From Gallionellaceae bacterium UBA6222 (GTDB lineage: Bacteria; Pseudomonadota; Gammaproteobacteria; Burkholderiales; Gallionellaceae), in contig DISA01000089.1 of the NCBI GenBank assembly GCA_002421915.1, positions 1,391-20,419 of the forward strand: a DNA stretch of 19,029 nt, written 5' to 3'. Shown here piece after piece: positions 1-8,233 of this stretch. The number at the start of each line of letters is the position of its first letter. The stretch's first letter is position 1. A model generated the notes under the pieces. It saw only the letters and a program-made list of their open reading frames with translations. It ran no database searches and had not been told where the DNA came from. Position numbers and translations under genes: made by a program.

Positions 1-1036
1 CAAGACCTTCACCACGCAGGAAACCTTGCTCAATGCGAGTTCCGCGCGTGACTGGCTGGTGCAACATGCGGGCGACGCGAGCCAGGTGGCAAAGCATTTC
101 GTCGCGCTTTCCACCAATGCGCGGGCGGTGGCGGCGTTCGGCATCGACCCGAACAATATGTTCGAATTCTCCGACTGGGTGGGCGGGCGCTATTCCCTGT
201 GGTCAGCCATCGGCTTGTCCATCGCACTGTACGTCGGCATGGAGCATTTCGAAGAATTGCTGCGCGGCGCAGACGACATGGACCGGCATTTCTGCACTGC
301 GCCATTGGCGCAGAACATGCCGGTCATTCTTGCGCTGCTCGGCGTGTGGTATCGCAACTTCCATGACGCGGCGACCCACGCCATCCTGCCGTACGACCAG
401 TCGCTGGAATATTTCACCGCGTATTTTCAGCAGGCCGACATGGAAAGCAACGGCAAATACGTGGATCGGCAGGGCCATGCGGTGGATTACGCCACCGGCC
501 CGGTGCTGTGGGGCGGCACCGGCACCAATGGCCAGCATGCGTATTACCAGCTGATCCATCAAGGGACGCAGATGATCCCGGCCGATTTCATTGCGCCGGC
601 GAACAGCCAATATCCGCTGGGCGAGCATCATGCGACCCTGTTGTCGAACTATTTTGCGCAGACCGAAGCACTGATGAAAGGCAAGAACGCGGACGAAGCG
701 CGCGCCGAACTTGAAGCCGCAGGGATGAGTACGGAGCAGATCACCGTGCTGTTGCCGCACAAGGTGTTCGCCGGCAACAAGCCGACCAACTCGGTTATGT
801 TCGAGCGCCTGAAGCCGCGCACGCTGGGCCGGCTGATCGCTTTGTACGAACACAAGATATTCGTGCAGGGAGTGATCTGGAACGTCAATTCCTTCGATCA
901 GTGGGGAGTGGAACTCGGCAAGCAACTGGCCTCGAACATCCTGCCAGAACTGCGTGATGCACAGCCGGTTGTCACGCATGACGCCTCCACCAACGGCCTC
1001 ATCAATCATTACAAATCGCTCCGGCAAAAATCATGA
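1..1036 (+). CDS. pgi: Glucose-6-phosphate isomerase, 3' part (5' end outside window)
   Basis: Interconverts glucose-6-phosphate and fructose-6-phosphate in the cytoplasm. The reading frame is already open at base 2 (KTFTTQETLLNA is a family motif), so the gene begins upstream; about 345 C-terminal residues are present of roughly 550 usual. Both family signatures are visible: GGRYSLWSAIG near 184-216 and NSFDQWGVELGK near 886-921. By alignment with E. coli Pgi from memory, the catalytic residues are all kept: Glu in DMESNGK (codon 443-445), His in TNGQHA and Lys in VELGK. The C-terminal STNGLINHYK is also typical. The stop codon overlaps the glgA start (ATGA, 1033-1036), so the two genes are probably translationally coupled and share a transcript. 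Pgi here joins hexose phosphate metabolism to the glycogen genes downstream. Confidence 0.97.
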   Translation, partial: KTFTTQETLLNASSARDWLVQHAGDASQVAKHFVALSTNARAVAAFGIDPNNMFEFSDWVGGRYSLWSAIGLSIALYVGMEHFEELLRGADDMDRHFCTAPLAQNMPVILALLGVWYRNFHDAATHAILPYDQSLEYFTAYFQQADMESNGKYVDRQGHAVDYATGPVLWGGTGTNGQHAYYQLIHQGTQMIPADFIAPANSQYPLGEHHATLLSNYFAQTEALMKGKNADEARAELEAAGMSTEQITVLLPHKVFAGNKPTNSVMFERLKPRTLGRLIALYEHKIFVQGVIWNVNSFDQWGVELGKQLASNILPELRDAQPVVTHDASTNGLINHYKSLRQKS

Positions 1037-2472
1037 CGCGCATTCTGTTCGCCACTTCCGAAGTGCATCCGCTGATCAAGACTGGCGGTCTGGCTGATGT
1101 CAGCGCTTCGTTGCCGGCCGCTTTGCAGGCGCTGGGGCAGGATGTGCGCCTGTTGCTGCCCGGTTACAGCCAGGTTTTGGACGGCCTCAAGGTGAAGAAA
1201 ACCGTCGCCACCTTTTCGGTGTTTTCGGGGCAAGCCAGGGTTCGTTTACTCGGTGCAAAGATGCCTGATACCGATGTGCCGGTGTATGTGCTGGACGCAC
1301 CGGAATATTTTTGCCGCGTGGCGGGCCCCTATCAATACCATCTTGGCGGCGACTGGCCGGACAATCCGATGCGTTTTGGCATGTTGTCCAAAGTGGCTGC
1401 GTTGTTGGGCAGTACGGCGTCGCCTATCGACTGGCAGGCAGAGATGGTGCATTGCAACGACTGGCAGACCGGGTTGACGCCAGCGTATCTGCATGCGGGC
1501 GGCGGGGAGCATGCGAAAAGCATTATGGCGGTGCACAACATCGCCTTCCAGGGAAATTTCGACCGCGACTGGATCAAGGCACTGGAGATCCCGCAGCAGA
1601 TGTTTCATATGCACGGAGTGGAATTCCACGGCAATCTGTCTTTCCTCAAATCCGGCTTGCAATATGCGGATCACATCGTGACGGTCAGCCCGACCTACGC
1701 ACACGAGATACAGGCGACGGAGATGGGCTACGGCATGCAGGGGCTGCTCACGGCGCGCAAACCCCATCTGTCCGGCATTCTCAATGGCATCGATGAGGAT
1801 GAATGGAATCCGGTCAGCGACAAACATCTGGCCGTGCGCTACGACGAGAACGATTTATCCCAAAAGACGCAGGGAAAACTGGCCCTGCAAAAACGTCTGG
1901 GGCTGGAGGTGAATGAACGCGTGCCTTTGCTCGGGGTGGTGAGCCGTTTGACTTACCAGAAGGGGTTGGATCTGTTGCTGGAATGCCTGCCGCCCCTGCT
2001 GGAAAGCGGCGCGCAACTGGTTGTTCTTGGCAGCGGCGATGCGGAATTCGAGCGGCGTTACCTGCAACTGGCGCAGCGCCACGCCGGGCGTGTGTCGGTC
2101 ACCATTGGTTTTGACGAACCGCTGTCGCACCAGATCATGGCCGGCACGGACATCTTCCTCATGCCGTCGCGTTTCGAACCGTGCGGACTGAACCAGATGT
2201 ACGGCATGCGCTACGGCACGCCGCCGGTGGTGCGCCGCACCGGCGGGTTGGCCGATTCGGTGGTGAATGCCAGCATGGAAGGCGGCACCGGATTCGTCTT
2301 TGACGACCCGGGCGCGCAGGCGCTGCAACAGACAATCAAATGGGCGATCGAATGTTACCGCGACCCGAACACCTTTCGCCGCATTCAGCTCAACGGCATG
2401 CGGCGCGATGTCGGCTGGCGCCACAGCGCGCAGTTGTACCTCGATCTTTATAACAAGATACTTGAACGCTAA
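1033..2472 (+). CDS. glgA: Glycogen synthase (ADP-glucose type, GT5)
   Basis: Adds glucose from ADP-glucose to the non-reducing end of alpha-1,4-glucan. The 479-residue length matches bacterial GlgA (about 477). The N-terminal GT-B domain has the ADP-glucose-binding KTGGLADV loop with Lys16. The C-terminal domain has VSRLTYQKG (Arg305, Lys310) and SRFEPCGLNQMYGMRYG, where Glu382 matches the catalytic Glu377 of E. coli, followed by RRTGGLADSV. The ATG overlaps the pgi stop and has no convincing Shine-Dalgarno sequence upstream, so initiation probably relies on coupling to pgi translation. Bacterial use of ADP-glucose fits the glgC gene 14 bp downstream. No frame damage or odd composition was seen. 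Confidence 0.97.
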   Translation: MTRILFATSEVHPLIKTGGLADVSASLPAALQALGQDVRLLLPGYSQVLDGLKVKKTVATFSVFSGQARVRLLGAKMPDTDVPVYVLDAPEYFCRVAGPYQYHLGGDWPDNPMRFGMLSKVAALLGSTASPIDWQAEMVHCNDWQTGLTPAYLHAGGGEHAKSIMAVHNIAFQGNFDRDWIKALEIPQQMFHMHGVEFHGNLSFLKSGLQYADHIVTVSPTYAHEIQATEMGYGMQGLLTARKPHLSGILNGIDEDEWNPVSDKHLAVRYDENDLSQKTQGKLALQKRLGLEVNERVPLLGVVSRLTYQKGLDLLLECLPPLLESGAQLVVLGSGDAEFERRYLQLAQRHAGRVSVTIGFDEPLSHQIMAGTDIFLMPSRFEPCGLNQMYGMRYGTPPVVRRTGGLADSVVNASMEGGTGFVFDDPGAQALQQTIKWAIECYRDPNTFRRIQLNGMRRDVGWRHSAQLYLDLYNKILER

Positions 2473-2486
2473 ACAGGGAGAGCAAC

Positions 2487-3770
2487 ATGGCACAGGACAC
2501 GCATTCACCACGCTTCATCAGTGCGCTAACCAAGAATACGGTCGCTTTGGTTTTGGCCGGGGGCCGTGGCAGCCGCCTGCATAATCTGACTGACTGGAAT
2601 GCGAAGCCGGCGGTGCAGTTTGGAGGCAAATTTCGCATCATCGATTTCCCTTTGTCCAACTGCATGAATTCCGGCATTCGACGCATCGGGGTGGTTACCC
2701 AGTACAAGGCGCACACCCTGATTGAGCATATCCAGAAGGGCTGGGGGTTTCTGCGCGGCGAGTTCAATGAATTCGTTGCGCTGCTACCGGCGCAGCAGCG
2801 CATCCAGGAGGAGTGGTATCGCGGCACGGCGGATGCGGTATTTCAGAACATCGATATCCTGCGCGGATATAACCCGGAATACATCGTGATCCTGGCGGGC
2901 GATCATATCTACAAGATGGACTACGGTGAGATGCTGGCAGAGCATGTGCGCAGCGAGGCGGATATGACCATCGGCTGCATTGAGGTTTCGGTGGCGGAAG
3001 CGGGCAGCTTCGGGGTAATGACGGTGAACGAGGAAGACCGTATCGTCAAATTTTCCGAGAAACCGGCGCATCCGACAGAGATACCGGGGAAGCCGGGCAG
3101 GGCGCTGGCCAGTATGGGAATCTATGTCTTCAACGCCCAGTTCCTGTACGAACAACTGGTGCGCGATGCCGATACCAAGAGTTCGACCCACGATTTCGGG
3201 CATGACATCATTCCCTACCTGATCGAACGCTACCGCGTGTATGCCCATCGCTACGAACATAGTTGTGTCGGCGTGAAAGAAGGCGGACAGGCCTATTGGC
3301 GCGACGTGGGGACGATCGATGCCTATTGGGAGGCCAATATGGAGATGGTCAGCGTGGTGCCCGATCTGGATCTTTACGACAAGACCTGGCCGATCTGGAC
3401 CTATCAGGAACAGTTACCACCGGCAAAATTTGTGTTTAATGACGAGGATAGGCGCGGTGAAGCGATTGACTCCATGGTTTCCGGCGGCGATATCATCAGC
3501 GGTGCCCGCGTGCAGCGTTCGGTATTGTTTTCCGACGTGCGTGTCGGTGAACGCAGCGTAGTCACAGAGTCAGTCATTCTGTCCGGATGCCGTATCGGGC
3601 AGAATGTCAAACTTCATCGTGTTGTACTCGATAACAAATGTGAAATTCCGGACGGGATGGAGATCGGCTGTAACGCCGAGGAAGATGCCAAACGTTTTCA
3701 TGTATCCAAAGGTGGAATTACCCTGGTGACCCCGGATATGCTCGGTCAGTCAATTCATCACGTTCGTTAA
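2487..3770 (+). CDS. glgC: Glucose-1-phosphate adenylyltransferase (ADP-glucose pyrophosphorylase)
   Basis: Makes ADP-glucose from glucose-1-phosphate and ATP, the committed step of bacterial glycogen synthesis. The protein has 427 residues, close to E. coli GlgC (431). The N-terminal nucleotidyltransferase domain shows LAGGRGSRL (residues 23-31), KPAVQFGGKFRIIDFPLSN with Lys40, WYRGTADAV, LAGDHIY with Asp139, and EKPAHP with Lys192 (the glucose-1-phosphate-binding Lys195 of E. coli). The C-terminal part is a left-handed beta-helix with hexapeptide character (about 310-400), ending in the conserved GCNAEEDAKRF. The start at 2487 has a clear Shine-Dalgarno sequence AGGGAG at 2475-2480. E. coli-type enzymes respond to glycolytic intermediates; the Arg/Lys-rich elements kept here make allosteric control likely, but that is inferred. 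Confidence 0.97.
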   Translation: MAQDTHSPRFISALTKNTVALVLAGGRGSRLHNLTDWNAKPAVQFGGKFRIIDFPLSNCMNSGIRRIGVVTQYKAHTLIEHIQKGWGFLRGEFNEFVALLPAQQRIQEEWYRGTADAVFQNIDILRGYNPEYIVILAGDHIYKMDYGEMLAEHVRSEADMTIGCIEVSVAEAGSFGVMTVNEEDRIVKFSEKPAHPTEIPGKPGRALASMGIYVFNAQFLYEQLVRDADTKSSTHDFGHDIIPYLIERYRVYAHRYEHSCVGVKEGGQAYWRDVGTIDAYWEANMEMVSVVPDLDLYDKTWPIWTYQEQLPPAKFVFNDEDRRGEAIDSMVSGGDIISGARVQRSVLFSDVRVGERSVVTESVILSGCRIGQNVKLHRVVLDNKCEIPDGMEIGCNAEEDAKRFHVSKGGITLVTPDMLGQSIHHVR

Positions 3771-3791
3771 ATTATTACCGCGTTATTGTCT

Positions 3792-5528
3792 ATGCCACAT
3801 CACAAGAAAGAATCCCAAAAGAAACTGAAGCTGGTTCTATGCTGGCACATGCACCAGCCGGATTACCGTGATTACATGAGCGGCGAGTACGTCCTGCCGT
3901 GGACCTATCTGCATGCCATGAAGGATTACACCGACATGGCTTATCACTTGGAGCAACATCCACAGACCAAAGCGGTGGTGAATTTCGTACCAATCCTGAC
4001 CGAACAGTTGCTGGATTATGAGCAGCAGTTCAAATCTGGTCAGATCCGTGATGGTTTGCTCAAGATGCTGTGCCGCGAGCAACTCGACGATCTGAACGAG
4101 CAGGAACGATTGCATATTCTTGACAGCTGTTTCAAAAATAATCACACCAAGATGTTGCAGCCGTACCGTGCTTATCAGCATCTGTTCGATCTGCATAGGA
4201 TGATGGAGGACCGCGGGCGTGAGTCGGTCACCTATCTGTCGGGACAGTATCTGGCCGATTTGCTGGTTTGGTATCACCTGGTATGGATGGGCGAGTCAGT
4301 GCGCCGTGGCAGTGAGATTATTGCCCGTTTGATGACCAAGGGAGGGCAATTCAGTTTTGCCGAGCGGATGGAGTTGTTCAGCCTGATTGGCAAATTAATC
4401 AGCGGCATCCTTCCCCGTTATCGTGCTCTGGCACAAGGCGGACAGATCGAGTTGTCGACCACACCATACAACCATCCCATCCTGCCGTTGCTGCTTGATT
4501 TTAATTCTGCCCGGGAGAGTGAGCCGGCTGCACCGCTCCCGCAGGCGGGCAATTACCCCGGAGGTATGCGCCGGGCACAGGCGCATATGGCCAAGGCGGT
4601 GGAGAGTCACCAGCGCAACTTTGGGATGGCGGCGAAAGGGGTGTGGCCTTCGGAGGGTAGCCTGTCACACGCCACACTCAAGTTGCTGGGGGCGCAGGGT
4701 TTTAAGTGGACGGCCACCGGGCAGGCGGTGCTGACGCACAGTCTGCAGCGCGAGAGCAATGGCAACACTTTACCCGGCAAGTCTGCCTATCTGTACAAGC
4801 CCTATCTGCTCGAAGGTAAGGCTAAACCGGTTTATTGTTTTTTCCGTGATGACCACTTGTCTGATCGTATCGGTTTTGAGTATGCAAAATGGAAGGGGGA
4901 TGATGCGGCGGCTGATTTGATACGCCAGCTGGAAGAGATTCATCATCACCATCAGGGCGATGAGGATCCGGTGGTATCCATCATTCTGGACGGTGAAAAT
5001 GCCTGGGAATACTATCCCTACAACGGCTACTACTTTTTGTCCGAGCTGTATGCCAGACTGGAACAGCATTCTTTTATTTCCACCACCACCTTTGGTGAAT
5101 GTGTCCAAGCCATCGAAGATCAGGAGCCCGGATCAACAGTTGGCAGCCTCAATCAGTTGGTCGCCGGGAGTTGGGTTTACGGCACATTCAGCACCTGGAT
5201 CGGTTCGCCGGACAAAAATCGCGGTTGGGACCTGTTGTGTGACGCCAAGCGCAGCTATGACATTGTGACCAACAGCGGGCGTCTGAATGCGGAGGAAATG
5301 CGCCTGGCGACCGAACAATTGGCTGACTGTGAAGGTTCGGACTGGTTCTGGTGGTTCGGTGATTACAACTCTGCACAGAGCGTGTCTTCATTTGACCTGC
5401 TTTTCAGGAAAAACCTGACCAACCTCTATCGACTCCTCAAGTTGTCTCCACCCGTGGATCTGCAACATGTCATCAGCGTTGGTGGTGGCGCTCCGGCTGC
5501 CGGCGGGACGATGCGCCGCACCGAATAA
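3792..5528 (+). CDS. Glycoside hydrolase family 57, alpha-amylase/amylopullulanase type
   Basis: A predicted cytoplasmic alpha-glucan-active enzyme of 578 residues. Conserved GH57 regions can be read in order: CWHMHQPDYR near residue 17 (His19, His21); KGVWPSEGSLS with Glu288, the expected nucleophile; ILDGENAWEYYPYNG with Asp400, the expected proton donor; and the C-terminal GSDWFWWFGDYNSAQ block. The Glu and Asp motifs are of the amylopullulanase/amylase kind, not the WLPE-type motif of GH57 branching enzymes, so hydrolysis or transglycosylation of alpha-1,4/1,6 links is more likely than branching. No signal peptide or membrane segment is seen. ATG 3792 was chosen over an in-frame TTG at 3786; neither has a good ribosome binding site. 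It lies 21 bp after glgC, so it probably shares that transcript. The exact substrate cannot be fixed from sequence. Confidence 0.9.
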   Translation: MPHHKKESQKKLKLVLCWHMHQPDYRDYMSGEYVLPWTYLHAMKDYTDMAYHLEQHPQTKAVVNFVPILTEQLLDYEQQFKSGQIRDGLLKMLCREQLDDLNEQERLHILDSCFKNNHTKMLQPYRAYQHLFDLHRMMEDRGRESVTYLSGQYLADLLVWYHLVWMGESVRRGSEIIARLMTKGGQFSFAERMELFSLIGKLISGILPRYRALAQGGQIELSTTPYNHPILPLLLDFNSARESEPAAPLPQAGNYPGGMRRAQAHMAKAVESHQRNFGMAAKGVWPSEGSLSHATLKLLGAQGFKWTATGQAVLTHSLQRESNGNTLPGKSAYLYKPYLLEGKAKPVYCFFRDDHLSDRIGFEYAKWKGDDAAADLIRQLEEIHHHHQGDEDPVVSIILDGENAWEYYPYNGYYFLSELYARLEQHSFISTTTFGECVQAIEDQEPGSTVGSLNQLVAGSWVYGTFSTWIGSPDKNRGWDLLCDAKRSYDIVTNSGRLNAEEMRLATEQLADCEGSDWFWWFGDYNSAQSVSSFDLLFRKNLTNLYRLLKLSPPVDLQHVISVGGGAPAAGGTMRRTE

Positions 5529-5638
5529 TCCCCTGCTTTTCTCCCAATCAAGGCGGGTCACAATCGCCAAGCCAAGTCGGCAGCAAGCTTCTTTGGTAGA
5601 ATTGTGACCCTGCTTGGCCCCCATTTTAGGAAAATATT
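5529..5638 (+). promoter_or_regulatory. glgP leader with extended -10 candidate and inverted arms
   Basis: This 110-bp gap between GH57 and glgP holds an extended -10 candidate, TGG-TAGAAT (hexamer 5597-5602), without a convincing -35, predicting transcript start near 5609. A perfect 10-bp inverted repeat brackets it: GGGTCACAAT at 5555-5564 and ATTGTGACCC at 5601-5610. A second 7-bp pair, GCCAAGC at 5566-5572 and GCTTGGC at 5612-5618, sits just 3' of each arm. The two pairings cross, so both could form together only as a pseudoknot. Operator looping or RNA switching is inference. AGGAAAA at 5628-5634 is the glgP Shine-Dalgarno sequence. Confidence 0.45.
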
Positions 5639-8143
5639 GTGAACACCCCAACGAATCCGTTTATCCCGAAGCAGCACAACATCATGCGTATGCCAGCCCT
5701 GGGCACGGATGCCATCAGCGTGATGGAAGACTTCAGGCGCTATTTTGGGCATACGCTGGGGTGGGATAAATTTGCCTTGTCCGGCTACCCGGTTTATTCC
5801 TCGCTTTCTCACGCCTTACTCGATCGTCTGGTAGAACGCTGGCGCCACACTCAACGCGCCTATGACGAGATGGATGGCAAACAGGCTTATTATTTGTCAC
5901 TCGAATTTCTGATGGGCCGCACGATGGGTAATGCCTTGCTTAACCTCGATATGCAGCAGGAAGCAGCCGATGCGATGCGGAATTTTGGGGTCAGCCTGGA
6001 AGATGTGCAGGAGCAGGAAGCTGACGCCGGCCTGGGCAACGGTGGCCTTGGTCGCCTGGCTGCCTGTTTTCTGGATAGTTGTGCCACGTTGCAGTTGCCG
6101 GTGACCGGCTATGGGCTGCGCTATGAATATGGCATGTTTCGTCAGCGCATCGAGAATGGCAGGCAGGTTGAGGATCCGGATCACTGGTTGCGCAATGGCA
6201 ATCAGTGGGAGGTGGAGCGCCCCGAATTTTCAGTCAGGGTTAAATTCTTTGGGCGCAGCGAGTTGTATACCGGTAAATCCGGCAAGTTGCATGCCCGCTG
6301 GGTGGACACCCAGGATGTAATGGCGTTACCGTTTGACGTGCCCATTCCCGGCTATCGCAACGGTACGGTAAATACTTTGCGCCTGTGGAAATCGACCGCT
6401 ACCGAGGAGTTCAATCTGGAAGAATTCAACGCGGGCAGCTATACCGAGGCCGTCGCCGCAAAGAACGCGGCAGAGCACATTACCATGGTGCTTTATCCGA
6501 ATGATGCCAGTGAAAACGGCAAGGAGTTGCGTCTGCGCCAGCAGTACTTTCTGGCTTCGGCCAGCTTGCAGGATATTCTGGGACGCTGGGTGGCCAAGCA
6601 CGGCGAGAACTTTACCGACTTTGCGGCAAAGAACGCATTTCAGCTCAATGACACGCATCCCACTTGTGCGGTGCCCGAGTTGATGCGCCTGCTGATGGAC
6701 GAGCACCGGTTGGAATGGGATGAGGCGTGGCGCATCACGCAGGAAACGATGGCTTACACCAACCACACCTTATTGCCGGAGGCGCTGGAACGGTGGTCGG
6801 TCAACATGTTTAGCCGTCTGTTGCCCCGTCTGCTGGATATCATCTATGCGATTAATGCGCGTTTCCTTGAACAGGTGTCACTGCACTGGCCGGGTGATGT
6901 GGCGCGGATGCGGCGGATGTCCATTATTGAAGAGGGTGAACAACCGCAAGTGCGCATGGCCTACCTGGCGGTGGTCTCCTGCCACTCTGTCAACGGGGTG
7001 GCGGAGCTGCATTCAAAGTTGTTGCAACAGTACCTGTTCCGCGATTTCCACGAAATGTGGCCGGGGAAATTCAACAATAAGACCAATGGGGTCACCCCGC
7101 GCCGCTGGTTGGCCTGGAGCAACCCGGAGTTGAGTGCGCTGATCGATTCTTCCATTGGAGAGGCATGGCGTACCGACCTGGCGCAACTCCAGAACTTGCG
7201 CAAATTTGCGGAAGACAAGGTTTTTCAGGCCCAATGGCGCAAGATCAAACACGGCAACAAACAACGTCTGGCAGAGATGGTGCAGCGCGATTGCGGGGTG
7301 ACCTTCAACACGGATGCGCTGTTCGATGTGCAAGTCAAGCGCATCCATGAATACAAACGGCAATTGCTCAACGTACTGCACGTGATTCACTTGTACGACC
7401 GCATCAAGCGCGGTGACACCGCAAACTGGACGCCTCGCTCTGTCCTCATCGGTGGCAAGGCTGCACCGGGCTATGAAATGGCGAAACACATCATCCGCCT
7501 AGTCAACGCGGTGGCGGAAGTGGTCAATCAGGATCCGGATACCGAGGGCTTGTTGCAATTGGTGTTCCTGCCTGACTACCGGGTGTCGGCGATGGAGGTG
7601 ATTTGCCCGGCGGCCGAGCTGTCCGAACAGATTTCGACCGCAGGTAAGGAGGCTTCGGGTACCGGTAATATGAAGTTCATGATGAACGGAGCGCTGACCA
7701 TCGGAACCCTGGATGGCGCCAACATCGAAATCCGCGAGGAAGCCGGGGAGGAGAATTTCTTCCTTTTTGGCCTGACTGCGGATCAGGTTGAAGCGATACG
7801 CGGGAACTATGACCCAGCTGCTATCGTTGCTGCCGATGAGGATTTGCGGCGTGTGGTCGATCTGTTGCGCAGCAATCATTTCAATTTGTTCGAGCCTGGG
7901 TTGTTCGACCCAATCGTCCGGAAGCTGCTCAATCCGCATGACCCCTGGCTGACCATTGCCGACTTTCGTTCATATGTGGACGCGCAGAATCGGGTCGACA
8001 CGGCCTACCTCGACCAGGAGGGCTGGACGCGCATGAGCATCCTCAACACTGCAACCAGCGGTAAATTCTCCAGCGACCGCACCATCATGGACTACAACCG
8101 GGATGTGTGGGGGCTGGTTGCGATCAAACCGCATGAGGAGTGA
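5639..8143 (+). CDS. glgP: Glycogen/maltodextrin phosphorylase (GT35)
   Basis: Releases glucose-1-phosphate from the non-reducing ends of alpha-1,4-glucan using phosphate and pyridoxal phosphate. At 834 residues it is near the usual 800-840. The PLP-binding signature EASGTGNMKFMMNGALTIGT is complete with Lys679. Other family blocks are YYLSLEFLMGRTMGN (84-98), ADAGLGNGGLGRLAACF (128-144), NDTHP near 337, KTNGVTPRRW (481-490) and VKRIHEYKRQLLN (566-578). The GTG start at 5639 is supported by AGGAAAA six to ten bases upstream; the next in-frame ATGs lie at residues 16 and 18 without better signals. It is the degradative arm of the glycogen cluster and may have its own promoter in the preceding gap. 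glgP and malP cannot be separated by sequence alone, but the glgA/glgC context favours glycogen. Confidence 0.96.
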   Translation: MNTPTNPFIPKQHNIMRMPALGTDAISVMEDFRRYFGHTLGWDKFALSGYPVYSSLSHALLDRLVERWRHTQRAYDEMDGKQAYYLSLEFLMGRTMGNALLNLDMQQEAADAMRNFGVSLEDVQEQEADAGLGNGGLGRLAACFLDSCATLQLPVTGYGLRYEYGMFRQRIENGRQVEDPDHWLRNGNQWEVERPEFSVRVKFFGRSELYTGKSGKLHARWVDTQDVMALPFDVPIPGYRNGTVNTLRLWKSTATEEFNLEEFNAGSYTEAVAAKNAAEHITMVLYPNDASENGKELRLRQQYFLASASLQDILGRWVAKHGENFTDFAAKNAFQLNDTHPTCAVPELMRLLMDEHRLEWDEAWRITQETMAYTNHTLLPEALERWSVNMFSRLLPRLLDIIYAINARFLEQVSLHWPGDVARMRRMSIIEEGEQPQVRMAYLAVVSCHSVNGVAELHSKLLQQYLFRDFHEMWPGKFNNKTNGVTPRRWLAWSNPELSALIDSSIGEAWRTDLAQLQNLRKFAEDKVFQAQWRKIKHGNKQRLAEMVQRDCGVTFNTDALFDVQVKRIHEYKRQLLNVLHVIHLYDRIKRGDTANWTPRSVLIGGKAAPGYEMAKHIIRLVNAVAEVVNQDPDTEGLLQLVFLPDYRVSAMEVICPAAELSEQISTAGKEASGTGNMKFMMNGALTIGTLDGANIEIREEAGEENFFLFGLTADQVEAIRGNYDPAAIVAADEDLRRVVDLLRSNHFNLFEPGLFDPIVRKLLNPHDPWLTIADFRSYVDAQNRVDTAYLDQEGWTRMSILNTATSGKFSSDRTIMDYNRDVWGLVAIKPHEE

Positions 8144-8151
8144 CATGGCAG

Positions 8152-8173
8152 GCGGGTTCGAGCGCCCGCTTTC
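8152..8173 (+). terminator. Weak hairpin after glgP
   Basis: A 5-bp G+C-only stem, GCGGG at 8152-8156 with CCCGC at 8165-8169, starts 8 bp after the glgP stop and is followed only by TTTC. A run of seven T comes later, at 8192-8198. This is weak as an intrinsic terminator, so some read-through from the glycogen genes into tig is possible. Confidence 0.3.
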
Positions 8174-8233
8174 ATGTATCATTCGGCGCGATTTTTTTGT
8201 TCTACCATCTTTTCATCTTTAAGGAATTGAAGT

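Noticed and set aside
500..620. Apparent loss of catalytic residues in Pgi (WGGTG where E. coli has WGEPG)
   Set aside because: Counting from the C-terminal Lys514 of E. coli shows that the catalytic Glu355 is the Glu of MESNGK and His386 the His of NGQHA. Both are present here.
203..1027. Minus-strand open frame (274 codons) opposite pgi
   Set aside because: It lies entirely antisense to conserved pgi and reads as low-information sequence rich in Arg, His and Gln.
8171..8198. Possible tig promoter (TATCAT at 8177-8182)
   Set aside because: There is no -35 element at suitable spacing, so it was not listed.
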